Shown in pieces: positions 52,683-61,193 of a stretch of 64,000 bases of DNA. The position numbers were made by a program, and so were the translations under genes. Each line of letters starts with the position of its first letter. Position 1 is the first letter of the stretch. A model generated the notes under the pieces. The model did not search any database. It was not told where the DNA came from and saw nothing but the letters and a program-made list of their open reading frames with translations. This stretch comes from Anderseniella sp. (GTDB lineage: Bacteria; Pseudomonadota; Alphaproteobacteria; Rhizobiales; Aestuariivirgaceae), in contig JANQOK010000016.1 in the NCBI GenBank assembly GCA_028289645.1, forward strand, positions 62,001 through 126,000, in the 5' to 3' direction.

Positions 52683-53102
52683 CTATACCTGGCCGGCGAA
52701 ACTGCTACCGGCCGGTTGTGGCGCAAACCTCACCAGCCTGCTGTCGAGAACACCGGCCTGGCGATGAGCCATCGCCTCGCGGTATGTGGGATCTCGCATC
52801 ATGTCGACGAACGCGCCTACGCCCGGATACTCGGCAACGAAGGCGATGTCCCAGATCTCCTCCGGCGGTCCGACCATCATCAGTTCGAACCCGCCGCGCC
52901 AGACAATGCTGCCGCCGAGTCTCCGCAGGACCGGTTCGCTGAGATCACTGTAGCGCTGATAAGCCTCGGCTCCGGTTGCCTTGTGTCCGTCCGGGTATTC
53001 GGCGGTTTCCCGCAGTCTGACCAGGTTGAGCATATGGATCGGCCCGGCGCGGTCAGCGCTCTTGAAAGCGTGCCAGGTCTCCTTGCTGAAGCTCGTGAAC
53101 AT
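52683..53102 (-). CDS. DUF1330-like / EthD-like small protein
   Basis: 139 residues with a ferredoxin-like dimeric fold expected: GPIHMLNLVRLRE, AYQRYSDLSEPVLRRLGG and ADVVEYPG-like AFVAEYPGVGAFVDMMRDPTYREA. Family members act as small isomerase- or monooxygenase-like proteins, or have no known role. GGGAGG precedes the ATG. It is the last of three genes transcribed together after the enoyl-CoA hydratase. Confidence 0.75.
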   Translation of the reverse strand: MFTSFSKETWHAFKSADRAGPIHMLNLVRLRETAEYPDGHKATGAEAYQRYSDLSEPVLRRLGGSIVWRGGFELMMVGPPEEIWDIAFVAEYPGVGAFVDMMRDPTYREAMAHRQAGVLDSRLVRFAPQPAGSSFAGQV

Positions 53103-53146
53103 AAATGCCTCCCTATCGTTTCAGTTAATCCGCTGTGATGAATTCA

Positions 53147-53488
53147 TCAGCCGTGCATCCGGCTGTCTTCCGGCGCCTGGGTCCGGTCGGTCCTCGTGTA
53201 ATCCCGAATGACACTGGCAACCCGCAGACGGTAATCGATGAACACGTCGCGGCGGGACTTTGACTGGATACCGCGATGAACCGGATTCTGCCTGAAGGCC
53301 TCAACCGCCGCCTCATCACGCCAGAATGACAAGGCCACGAACTTGCCCGGCTCAGAAATGCTTTCGAACCTCTCAATCGAAATGAACCCGTCGCAACCTT
53401 CCACCAGATGAGCCATTTTTTGGCCGTAGTCGATATAGTCCTGGCCCAGTCCGGCTTTTGGCCAGGATTCAAAGATCACCGCGATCAT
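53147..53488 (-). CDS. ABM-type (antibiotic biosynthesis monooxygenase-like) protein
   Basis: 113 residues. A dimeric alpha-beta barrel pattern is visible (VIFESWPKAGLG, DGFISIERFESISEPGKF, ALSFWRDEAAVEAFRQ). Such proteins oxidise aromatic compounds without a cofactor, degrade heme, or have unknown roles. GGGAGC precedes the ATG. It sits between the enoyl-CoA hydratase (23 bp away) and the DUF1330-like gene (44 bp), in one operon. Confidence 0.8.
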   Translation of the reverse strand: MIAVIFESWPKAGLGQDYIDYGQKMAHLVEGCDGFISIERFESISEPGKFVALSFWRDEAAVEAFRQNPVHRGIQSKSRRDVFIDYRLRVASVIRDYTRTDRTQAPEDSRMHG

Positions 53489-53511
53489 GCCTTGCTCCCA
53501 ATATCTTCGTT

Positions 53512-54303
53512 TCAGTGTCCGCTATAGTTCGGCGTTCGCCGCTCCATCCACGCCTGCAACCCCTCCCTCGCATCGTGCGTGGCGGCCATGCGGGCAAACT
53601 GCTCGCGCTCGATCAGCAGGCCTTCTTCGATGCTGGTATTGATGCCGCGGGTCACAGCACTGATGATCCGGGACGCGGCAAGCGACGAATGGCGAAGGAC
53701 ACGTTCGGCAAGCTCAACTGCCGCAGGCAGCAGTTCGTTGTGCGGAACCACCCGGTTGACCAGCCCCATGGCGCAGGCGCGTTCCGGCGAAAACGTATCG
53801 CCGGTGAGAAGCAGTTCCAAAGCGCGTTTGCGGCCGGCAAGCCTGGCAAGGCGCTGGGTGCCGCCGAATGTCGGCGGAATGCCGATATTGATTTCAGGTT
53901 TGGCGAAACTGGCCCTGTCGCTGGCAATTGCCAGATGAACCGCCTCTGTGATCTCACAGCCGCCGCCAAAGGCAATGCCGTTGACCGCTGCAATGACCGG
54001 CTTGGGGAATGCCTCCAGCCTCGCCGTCATGGTTTGCCCCCGCCTGCAGAACTCTCTCACCGCCACATCCACGCCGGCATTGATGCTTTCAGCGAACTCG
54101 TGGATGTCCGCACCGGCTGAAAACGCGCGGTCACCGGCACCCGTCAGGATAACCGCGCGCACAGACGGATCGCCTTCGATACTGTCCAGCAATGCCAGCA
54201 GGCAGTCATTGGTGGCATAGTTCAACGCATTCAGTTTTTCAGGTCGGTTCAGTGTCAGCACCGCAATGGCGTTGTGTTTCCTGTATTTGATCAGTTCAGG
54301 CAT
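53512..54303 (-). CDS. Enoyl-CoA hydratase/isomerase family protein
   Basis: 263 residues. The oxyanion-hole blocks are FSAGADIHEFAE and AVNGIAFGGGCEITEAV, and the second catalytic Glu region is INIGIPPTFGGTQRL. ATG 54303 has GGAGAA upstream; the frame to 54519 is not homologous. It is the first gene of a three-gene operon and diverges from a TetR gene, its probable regulator. A role in beta-oxidation or in side-chain degradation fits, together with the nearby FadH. Confidence 0.88.
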   Translation of the reverse strand: MPELIKYRKHNAIAVLTLNRPEKLNALNYATNDCLLALLDSIEGDPSVRAVILTGAGDRAFSAGADIHEFAESINAGVDVAVREFCRRGQTMTARLEAFPKPVIAAVNGIAFGGGCEITEAVHLAIASDRASFAKPEINIGIPPTFGGTQRLARLAGRKRALELLLTGDTFSPERACAMGLVNRVVPHNELLPAAVELAERVLRHSSLAASRIISAVTRGINTSIEEGLLIEREQFARMAATHDAREGLQAWMERRTPNYSGH

Positions 54304-54352
54304 CGGGTTCTCCAGTTTCGATGCGCAGACGGTAGTGCAGCATCGAATTGAC

Positions 54353-54375
54353 GTATACTCACTAGACGGTATACT
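54353..54375. promoter_or_regulatory. Candidate TetR operator/promoter with repeated GTATACT
   Basis: Two copies of GTATACT start at 54353 and 54369, 16 bp apart, just before the TetR start at 54382. GTATAC is itself palindromic, and TATACT resembles a -10 box on the plus strand. The region lies between divergent TetR and enoyl-CoA hydratase genes, the expected place for a TetR operator. Confidence 0.5.
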
Positions 54376-54381
54376 TGGCGC

Positions 54382-54954
54382 ATGCCTCAACAAAGTCCGG
54401 CCAAAGAACGCATAATCGATGCCGCAAACCGGCTGTTCTACGCAGAAGGCATTCGTGCGGTGAGCGTAGATGCGATCGCCGAAAAAGCGGGCCTTACCAA
54501 GAAGACGCTGTATTACCATTTCAAGAGCAAGGATGACCTGATCGAGGCTTATCTTCAGTCACGCGATCAGCCCAACATGGCGCTCTATCAGCAATGGTTT
54601 GAAGAGGCGGATGGAACAACCGCCGACAGGATTGAGGCGATATTCCTGAATGTGGCCAAATCTGCCCGCCATCCTAAATGGAAAGGATGCGGTTTTCTCA
54701 GGACCGCTGCTGAACTTGCCAATATGCCGGGACACCCGGCCATGAAGGTCGGTGCCGATCATAAAAAGAGATTTGAGGAATGGCTGTCACAACGGCTTCA
54801 GGAAGCGGGTATTGCCAGTCACGAACAACTTGCCAGGCACATTGTTGTGCTCATGGACGGTGCCTTCTCCACCGTGCTCGTGCACCGGGACCCCGATTAC
54901 ATTGAGGCAGCGGGGGCAGCGGCAAAGTCATTGGTGAGTTCTGCCTCCAACTGA
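54382..54954 (+). CDS. TetR-family transcriptional regulator
   Basis: 190 residues. The N-terminal HTH has RIIDAANRLFYAEGIRAVSV, DAIAEKAGLTKKTLYYHFKS and KDDLIEAYL. The ligand domain is of the TetR_C type found in AcrR/YcdC-like proteins (KGCGFLRTAAELANMPGHPA). It diverges from the enoyl-CoA hydratase operon over a 78-bp region with repeated GTATACT, so a repressor of that operon sensing an acyl-CoA or xenobiotic is likely. Confidence 0.9.
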   Translation: MPQQSPAKERIIDAANRLFYAEGIRAVSVDAIAEKAGLTKKTLYYHFKSKDDLIEAYLQSRDQPNMALYQQWFEEADGTTADRIEAIFLNVAKSARHPKWKGCGFLRTAAELANMPGHPAMKVGADHKKRFEEWLSQRLQEAGIASHEQLARHIVVLMDGAFSTVLVHRDPDYIEAAGAAAKSLVSSASN

Positions 54955-55072
54955 GCACCCAGAACTGCCCTGGAAAGCAGCGTGAAAATGTCCTGCAGCT
55001 CCACCACCGGAACACGACTGCATAGCCGGCCTCGATGGCAGTGCATCTGGCCGGCAATCGGCCAGGCCGCAA

Positions 55073-56254
55073 TCAGCGTGTCTCGAGGCGCCCGGCTGGC
55101 GTCTGTAGCGTCCTGAATGCGAACAGGGCCACAACACAGGCCACCAACAGTGCAGCGCCCAGGTAAAACGCCGCGCCGGCCGTGCCGGTGCGATCGGCGA
55201 GATAACCGGCGACCACGGGCGCGAGAACCACTCCGGCATAGAACAATGTGAAGAAGAGACCCATGCCGACCGCGCGGGTTCGAGCGCTCAAAACCGCAGC
55301 AGGCAAGGCCATGATGGGACCGGCCGGCAACCCCGCGCTAACACCGAGCAGGATGAATACCAGATATACACTGCCGGTGGCCGGGGCCGCGAGCAGCAGC
55401 AGGCCAAAGACAACGAAACCAGCCAGCATCACCATGTCACGATGACCCAGCCGGTCAGCCAGGTATCCGCCGAGCGGTACCGATATGGCCACGAGCCATA
55501 AAGTGACACTGGTGGCCGAACTGGCCGCCGCCAGAGACCAGCCGCGTTCAACAAGCATGGCGGGGCCGAAGCCAAACACCATTGCCAGTGCGCCATTGTA
55601 CAATCCCCAGATCGCTCCGGCGATGATGGTCGCGGCAAGCGGAGCCCCGAGCAGACGCTGTGAGGCCCCTGCATCGGCAGCCTCAGCAGGGCTGTCGCGA
55701 CTGCCGATCACAAACAGCGCCAGACCGCACGCTGTAGCCAGAGCAACGGCAGACAAGGCCGTTGCGAGGCCTCCAGAGTTTGCAAGGGCCGGCAGGATCA
55801 GCAGTGCGGCCGCGATGCCGACCGGCCACGAATTTACAAATATCCCCATGGCCGTCGCGATTTCACGACCGGTGAAATGATCGGCAACGACCTTTGACAT
55901 CAAGACGTTGAGCAACACCCCGCCGACACCGGCAAGCAGCCGCCCGGCAACCTGGCCTTCCCAGCTGTGTGCCGTGAGCATGACGCCGGCGCCCGCCAGC
56001 ATCAGGATCATGCCGAACGCGATCACCCGCCGGTCCCCGAACCGGCGTCCGATACCGCCACCGGGCAAGGCGAACAGCAAGCCAGGCGCGAGATACAAGC
56101 CGATCAGAAAACCGATATCCGACAACTCGACCCCGAAGACTGTCATGTAAACCGGGGACAGGACCGCGACCGCCTGGAACTGGAACGCCATGGTCACACG
56201 CGCTGCAAACAGCACTGCAAGCACAAACCAGCGATTGGAGGCGTTGTGCTCCAT
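55073..56254 (-). CDS. Major facilitator superfamily transporter
   Basis: 393 residues, twelve predicted helices. The loop 2-3 motif appears as GGGIGRRFGDRRVIAFG and its counterpart in the second half as GGYLADRLGHRDMVMLAG. It resembles CynX/NimT or YfcJ-type carriers rather than sugar porters. Substrate unknown. It shares direction with, but starts 90 bp before, the SnoaL-like gene end, so co-transcription from 56767 is possible. Confidence 0.87.
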   Translation of the reverse strand: MEHNASNRWFVLAVLFAARVTMAFQFQAVAVLSPVYMTVFGVELSDIGFLIGLYLAPGLLFALPGGGIGRRFGDRRVIAFGMILMLAGAGVMLTAHSWEGQVAGRLLAGVGGVLLNVLMSKVVADHFTGREIATAMGIFVNSWPVGIAAALLILPALANSGGLATALSAVALATACGLALFVIGSRDSPAEAADAGASQRLLGAPLAATIIAGAIWGLYNGALAMVFGFGPAMLVERGWSLAAASSATSVTLWLVAISVPLGGYLADRLGHRDMVMLAGFVVFGLLLLAAPATGSVYLVFILLGVSAGLPAGPIMALPAAVLSARTRAVGMGLFFTLFYAGVVLAPVVAGYLADRTGTAGAAFYLGAALLVACVVALFAFRTLQTPAGRLETR

Positions 56255-56344
56255 GATCGGTTCCTTCGAACGTAGTGACTGATGACCGACCGTCAGGTGT
56301 CGGCGCAGGTTATGTGGGTGAGACTGTGGCTTCAGGCCTTCGGA

Positions 56345-56767
56345 TCACGCCCATCCGAGCGCATGCAACGAATGATCAGCGTTCCAGATCTTGGTCATAT
56401 GGCTGATGCTGGCGCCATTGAACCGCATGACATAGGCATAATCAGCCGCAACAGCATTGCCGGTCGGCGGAACCGGACCGCCCTTACCGGTGTGGGTGCC
56501 ATGAAAGACGGCCGCCGCGACAACGGTACCGCGATCCTCATCGGCGGCAAACGCGGTAAGTTCGTAGCGGCCATCGGGGAGCGGGCCCAAAAGACCCTTC
56601 ATCCACTCCATCCACTCCGTGTAGGCTTCAAGGCTGGTGACCTCGGCAAGCGCGTCGGACTGGCAGGAGAAAGTCGCACCGTCCTCACACCACGCCTTGC
56701 AGGCCTCCCAGCCCTTGCCGGTTTCGCAGGCTTCAAAAAACTCTTTCGCGGTCTCATAAGCTGCCAT
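56345..56767 (-). CDS. SnoaL-like / NTF2-fold protein
   Basis: 140 residues with a cone-shaped NTF2 fold expected: AKEFFEACETGKGWEACKAW, AFAADEDRGTVVAAAVFHG and the end ISHMTKIWNADHSLHALGW, close to SnoaL-domain polyketide cyclase-like proteins of unknown function. AGGAGG precedes the ATG. It could be co-transcribed with the MFS gene downstream. Confidence 0.75.
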   Translation of the reverse strand: MAAYETAKEFFEACETGKGWEACKAWCEDGATFSCQSDALAEVTSLEAYTEWMEWMKGLLGPLPDGRYELTAFAADEDRGTVVAAAVFHGTHTGKGGPVPPTGNAVAADYAYVMRFNGASISHMTKIWNADHSLHALGWA

Positions 56768-56971
56768 GGTTCAGTCCTCCTGGTTGCCCTTTTCGTTTGC
56801 GTCTTGAACTCAAGCAATAGCCTCGCCCGGACATGAGAAAATGTATATCGGGCATCTGCAGTATTTTCGGCGCAACCTGCCGTAGCTGACCTACTGCACT
56901 TGCAGTATTGACGCGTGCTGCGACAAGCCACAGGCTCAACACGACCGGAAAGGCTGCTTGGAAAGGAACCG

Positions 56972-57808
56972 GTGTTGCACGAGGAACGCCTAAGTCCACG
57001 GGAACTTGAAATTGCCCGAGCCTATGCGCTCGGGGACACCTACCATCAAATTGCCGAGCGGCTATGCATCGCACCGTCCACCGTGCGCACCCATCTCGCG
57101 GCAATCTACCGGAAGCTTGAGGTATCTTCGAAACTTGACCTGCACAAGATGCTGGACGGCGCCGCACCGCACCGCAAAAGCCAGTCTGAACAGGCAGAAA
57201 TCATATCGGAACTCGCATTGAGCCTGGAGGAGGCCATCAGCCGGGAACGGGCGTTGAGCGAAATCCTACGCATCATCAGCGGGTCCGAGGGCCAGATCAA
57301 TGAAGTCATCGCGGCGCTGCTTGGCTATGCGCTCGAGCTGTGTGATGCAGAATACGGCCTTCTGCTGGAGTATAAGGCGGAAACAGGTTTTCGCGCCTCA
57401 TATACCAAGGGTATTCCCCAGGCCTTCCACGATTGGTGGGTCGAAAAGGGCGATTTCGAGCCCAACCCGCAGACCGCGATCGGCCGCCTTGAGGCCGGCC
57501 ACGATGTAGTGAACATCATCGACGTTCGCGCCGAGGAGATTTTTCGGAGCGACGATCCACTAAGATACGCGACGGCAACCCTGGGGGGCGCCCGCTCGTT
57601 TACAGCGATTCCGATGCTGGCAGGGAAACGCCTGATCGGCGCTTTCACCATCTACCGCCAGCAACTGCGGCCGTTCGATGAAAAAACCGTGCAACTGGCG
57701 CGGATGTTCGCGGACCAGAGCGTCATAGCCATCGAGAACGCGCGCTTGATGAGCGAACTGCGCTCGGAAATCGAGCGACCGGGACCACGGTCAACGGCTG
57801 TGCGATAG
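56972..57808 (+). CDS. LuxR-type HTH and GAF protein, apparently shortened
   Basis: About 278 residues. A LuxR HTH lies unusually at the N-terminus (LSPRELEIARAYALGDTYHQ, IAERLCIAPSTVRTHLAAIY), then a short coiled coil, then a GAF domain (about 125-265, ending in FADQSVIAIENARLMSEL). In relatives that helix leads into a cyclase, kinase or other output domain; here the frame stops 16 residues later in basic/Pro sequence. GTG 56972 (or TTG 56975) follows AAAGGAACC; the frame back to 56915 is possible. It may be a remnant or a stand-alone sensor-regulator. Confidence 0.7.
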   Translation: MLHEERLSPRELEIARAYALGDTYHQIAERLCIAPSTVRTHLAAIYRKLEVSSKLDLHKMLDGAAPHRKSQSEQAEIISELALSLEEAISRERALSEILRIISGSEGQINEVIAALLGYALELCDAEYGLLLEYKAETGFRASYTKGIPQAFHDWWVEKGDFEPNPQTAIGRLEAGHDVVNIIDVRAEEIFRSDDPLRYATATLGGARSFTAIPMLAGKRLIGAFTIYRQQLRPFDEKTVQLARMFADQSVIAIENARLMSELRSEIERPGPRSTAVR

Positions 57809-58021
57809 CCGGCTGACAGCCGAAAACCGACAATGCAGCAGCGATACCAACAGCTGTCCACTACGCCGCAATCTGCATCCCAAAGGTGCCGCATGCCGTC
57901 TCTGGTCCGGGAACTGCGCCATCCGTGATGTGCATGATCGCACATCGTTTTCGTTGTCGTAGCGTTATCCTGTGGTCAATGAGGACACAGGTCCGCTCAC
58001 ACGATTACGGGAGACCAGACG

Positions 58022-59473
58022 ATGAAACTCTCCGCTTTGATGCTCACAACTGCAGTTGCCGGCATGATGCAACTTGCACCTGCTTCTGTGGCCGATGCAA
58101 ACGCTGCCGGTATCAAGGTCAAGCCACAAATCGTCAAGGTTCGACCGAAAATCGCTGTCGCCAAACCGAAAGTGCGGGTCAAGGTTCGTGCCGCAAAGGT
58201 TCGCGTGAAGCCGAAAGTCAAGATCAGGGCCGCCCGCATCAAGCCGAAGATCAGGACCGCGACCATCAAGCCGCGCCTCAGGGTCAAACCGCGCACTCGC
58301 AAAGCTACGGCTGTCCCGAGATTGAAGCCCAAACTCGCAGTCAGGACCGTACCACTTTCGGGTCCCATGCCAAAGGCAGCGGTGAATGCTGCAGCACGCA
58401 TCGCCACCATAAAGCCCGACCGGGTCAAAGCACCGGCTGCAAGACCCGTACCTAAGACTTCAACCAGATCGGCGCGGATCAATAGCCACGCCAGGATCAA
58501 GGACATCATGCAGGCTGCCCAGGGTGTGGAAGCGGCCCGGGACGCGATCACCATGGGCGCAATGCGGACCGCGGCGACGGTTAAGCCTGGTCTTGGCGCA
58601 ATATCGCTGACACCTGCCACAAGACCATCCAACCGGGATGTGCTGGGCGGCATGTTCAAGACACCGGACGGCGGCAAAATGCCCGGCAAAGCCAACGGCG
58701 ATCTGTGGGGCAACCGCGACCTGGGCCGGTTTGGGCCCGGCAGCTTCGGCGGGCTTGCGAACAGCCATGCGCCCGGTGCGCTTGACACCGGAACCGCGGC
58801 AGGTGCCGCCAAGGACTACCTCAACATCAACCGTGGAATTGCGTCAGGCATGGCGGGCATCGCAGGACGCCAGCCCGCCGAGTCGGGAGAGTATCGGTCC
58901 CCACCTGCCAATGGTCCGGGACGATCCGGTAGTATGGAATACGGTCACTACACGACCGAGCGCAACGGTGACGCCAAGGTATACGTCACGTACTGGAGAG
59001 ATCCCGATGGTCAGTATCACAGCGTTGAACGCTATGTTGACAGCAACCAGGATACCACCAGCAGAACGGTCACGACACCGCGGTGGTCAACGACCAGACA
59101 AGAGGACGGCACCTATGTAACGGCGCGCAATCGGGACGCAGGCAGAACTCACGAAAGCGGCCCGACCGGTGGATCAGAGGACCAGGTCCATAGGCAGCAT
59201 ACGCCGGCGCCGGCCGAGCTTCGCGACCCCGATTCAGGCTACAGCGGGCCGAGCCCCTTCCCGTGGCTGGATGAAAAGCAGACCTTTGAGTTTTCGTCCA
59301 CCACGCCTGGAACGCCAGGCCCTCTGACACAAGGCCCGGAGCACAACACAAACCAGCAGCAGCAGGTTCAGGCAAGCGTAAGCCAGAACGACGTGCTTGA
59401 ACGCTATGACGAAGACACCCGCAACCGCGGCAAGCCCACTCCCATAGATCGGCAACGTGTCCAGAGCGACTGA
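58022..59473 (+). CDS. Secreted low-complexity basic protein, function unknown
   Basis: 483 residues with a signal peptide (LMLTTAVAGMMQLAPASVADA). Residues about 30-155 are a Lys/Arg-Val-Pro-Ala low-complexity stretch (KVKPQIVKVRPKI, AKPKVRVKVRAAKVRVKPK), extremely basic. The rest is Gly/Ser/Thr/Asn-rich and probably disordered, with one ordered-looking segment VYVTYWRDPDGQYHSVERYV. No known domain is recognised. A DNA-, polysaccharide- or cell-wall-binding structural role is possible. Codon pattern is like neighbours. Confidence 0.65.
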   Translation: MKLSALMLTTAVAGMMQLAPASVADANAAGIKVKPQIVKVRPKIAVAKPKVRVKVRAAKVRVKPKVKIRAARIKPKIRTATIKPRLRVKPRTRKATAVPRLKPKLAVRTVPLSGPMPKAAVNAAARIATIKPDRVKAPAARPVPKTSTRSARINSHARIKDIMQAAQGVEAARDAITMGAMRTAATVKPGLGAISLTPATRPSNRDVLGGMFKTPDGGKMPGKANGDLWGNRDLGRFGPGSFGGLANSHAPGALDTGTAAGAAKDYLNINRGIASGMAGIAGRQPAESGEYRSPPANGPGRSGSMEYGHYTTERNGDAKVYVTYWRDPDGQYHSVERYVDSNQDTTSRTVTTPRWSTTRQEDGTYVTARNRDAGRTHESGPTGGSEDQVHRQHTPAPAELRDPDSGYSGPSPFPWLDEKQTFEFSSTTPGTPGPLTQGPEHNTNQQQQVQASVSQNDVLERYDEDTRNRGKPTPIDRQRVQSD

Positions 59474-59487
59474 CCCTTCACGGCCAC

Positions 59488-60651
59488 CTACTCAGCCGCA
59501 ACCTGCGCCGCGCCAGACTTGTCAGGACATAGCCTGGCGACAAGGTACTTCTGGAAGTCGTGGATTTCCCGCTCCAGATAGCTTAGCGGGCCAGCCTTCG
59601 CCAGTGCGCCGTGGGCGCCCTTGTATATGCCCTCCACCACGAAACGGTCTTCCTCGTTGACGTGGTCAAAAAACGACACCAGGTCCTTCAAAGCCGCCTG
59701 CTTGTTGGGGAATGCCTCCAGCCGCTCCGGCGCCAGCGCAACGCCAAAGCGAACCATGACTTCGCCGACCCCTTTGGGACGAAGGCTGAGGTACCAGACA
59801 TGGTCAGGCGCGAGAATGTACATGTGGGCCGGAAACACAGTCGGCATGATGGTCGTGTAACGCCAGCGGCCTTCGAGATGATGATTGCCGTCTGCGGCGC
59901 GTCCATAGGTTGCGGTTTCGCCCTTGGTGAAGGTCTGCCAGGTGAAGTGCTCGCTGACTTCTTCGGGAAACACCGTGTCATCCAGTCCAATCCACTGGCC
60001 GACCGTGGCTTTGTGGGCAACCGGCAGGTGATAGCCTTCCATGAAGTTTTCGGTCAGCAGCTTCCAGTTGGTCTGCCAGACGTGATCCTGGGTTTCGCAC
60101 GGGACATACTTGTCCATGCGGTACTGTGCGACCAGGTCATGCATCGGCGCCAGCAACTCCGCCACCGGTGCTGCATCCCGGTTCAGCGTGATGTAAATCC
60201 AGCCATTCCAGATCTCGGTACGGATCTCAGGCAGGCAAAAGTCCTTTTTATTGAAGGATTTGGACTTTTCCATCTGCGATGCACCACGCAGCGAGCCGTC
60301 CTGACTATAGGTCCAGGCATGGTAGGGACAGACAATGGTCCTGGTGTTGCCGGAGCCTTCCAGCAGCTGCATCATGCGATGCCGGCAGACATTGGAAAAT
60401 GACCGGATCGATCCATCCTTCTGGCGAATGGAGAACACCGGCTGATCTGCAATGGAGAAAGTCACATAGTCGCCGGGCTCCGGGATGTCGGCTGCCAGGC
60501 CCGGGCAGTGCCAATCGCGCTCGAAAATCTCACGCAGTTCAAGCTCCAGCATGTCGGAACTGGTGTAAAGTTCAGGCGGTGAGCTGAAGGCCTCGTCCAA
60601 CGGGGCCGCCGCTATGTCCTGCAATTTCCCAAGCGCGTCGTGAAGAGCCAT
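59488..60651 (-). CDS. Rieske non-heme iron oxygenase, N-demethylase-like
   Basis: 387 residues. Rieske cluster: Cys89-x-His91 (VCRHRMMQ) and Cys108-x2-His111 (VCPYHAW). Mononuclear iron: His208 and His213 in ENFMEGYHLPVAH. The ring-hydroxylase-type alpha subunit, with the long EMEKSKSFNKK loop, resembles glycine betaine, proline betaine (stachydrine) or carnitine monooxygenases, which demethylate quaternary amines and release formaldehyde. No reductase is adjacent. RidA and DadA-like genes lie just upstream, in a divergent block. Confidence 0.87.
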   Translation of the reverse strand: MALHDALGKLQDIAAAPLDEAFSSPPELYTSSDMLELELREIFERDWHCPGLAADIPEPGDYVTFSIADQPVFSIRQKDGSIRSFSNVCRHRMMQLLEGSGNTRTIVCPYHAWTYSQDGSLRGASQMEKSKSFNKKDFCLPEIRTEIWNGWIYITLNRDAAPVAELLAPMHDLVAQYRMDKYVPCETQDHVWQTNWKLLTENFMEGYHLPVAHKATVGQWIGLDDTVFPEEVSEHFTWQTFTKGETATYGRAADGNHHLEGRWRYTTIMPTVFPAHMYILAPDHVWYLSLRPKGVGEVMVRFGVALAPERLEAFPNKQAALKDLVSFFDHVNEEDRFVVEGIYKGAHGALAKAGPLSYLEREIHDFQKYLVARLCPDKSGAAQVAAE

Positions 60652-60688
60652 GTGACCATCCTTCCATCAATCAGGTCTGAACATCCTT

Positions 60689-61105
60689 CTAGTCTGGAAT
60701 GACTGCCGTAACCTCGATTTCAACAACCCATTCGGGCCGGGCAAGAGCCGGCACAACCAAGCCTGTGGAACAGGGAAACACTCCCTCCAGCCACTTGCCC
60801 ATCTCCTGATATACGGCTTCGCGGTAACGGATGTCTGTCACATAAACGACAATCCGGCAGATGTGCGCGAGCTCGGAACCGGCCTCTTCCAGCAGCATCT
60901 TGATGTTTGCCATGGTTTTTGCCGTCTGCTTGCCGGCATCACCTGCATGCAGGCTCTCACGGGTGTCCAGGTCCTGGGCCACCTGGCCGCGCAGGAACAC
61001 CATGGTACCGCGCGCGACCACGCCCTGCGACAGGTCATTGGACAGGTTCTGTTCAGGGTAGGTATCCTTGGTGTTGAAGGGTCTGATGCGCTTGTGCACC
61101 GGCAT
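60689..61105 (-). CDS. RidA/YjgF-family protein
   Basis: 138 residues. RidA fold elements are GTMVFLRGQVAQDL, KTMANIKMLLEEAGSEL, RIVVYVTDIRYREAVY and VVEIEVTAVIP. At the carboxylate-binding position it reads FPCSTGLVV, with Ser rather than the usual Arg, so classical imine deamination is uncertain. It lies 37 bp upstream of the Rieske gene on the same strand; the pairing suggests protection from, or hydrolysis of, an imine or enamine intermediate. Confidence 0.83.
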   Translation of the reverse strand: MPVHKRIRPFNTKDTYPEQNLSNDLSQGVVARGTMVFLRGQVAQDLDTRESLHAGDAGKQTAKTMANIKMLLEEAGSELAHICRIVVYVTDIRYREAVYQEMGKWLEGVFPCSTGLVVPALARPEWVVEIEVTAVIPD

Positions 61106-61193
61106 TGGCTGGTTCTCCTTGTGTCACTTTCGTGTATTAATTCCGCAAACAGCGAGTTCCACAAGCAGGTTTTGCCGAACCAGAAAGAATACT

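Noticed and set aside
61068-61193. Longer start for the DadA-like gene
   Set aside because: The extension overlaps the divergent RidA start and lacks FAD-family similarity; GTG 61194 sits just before the FAD motif.
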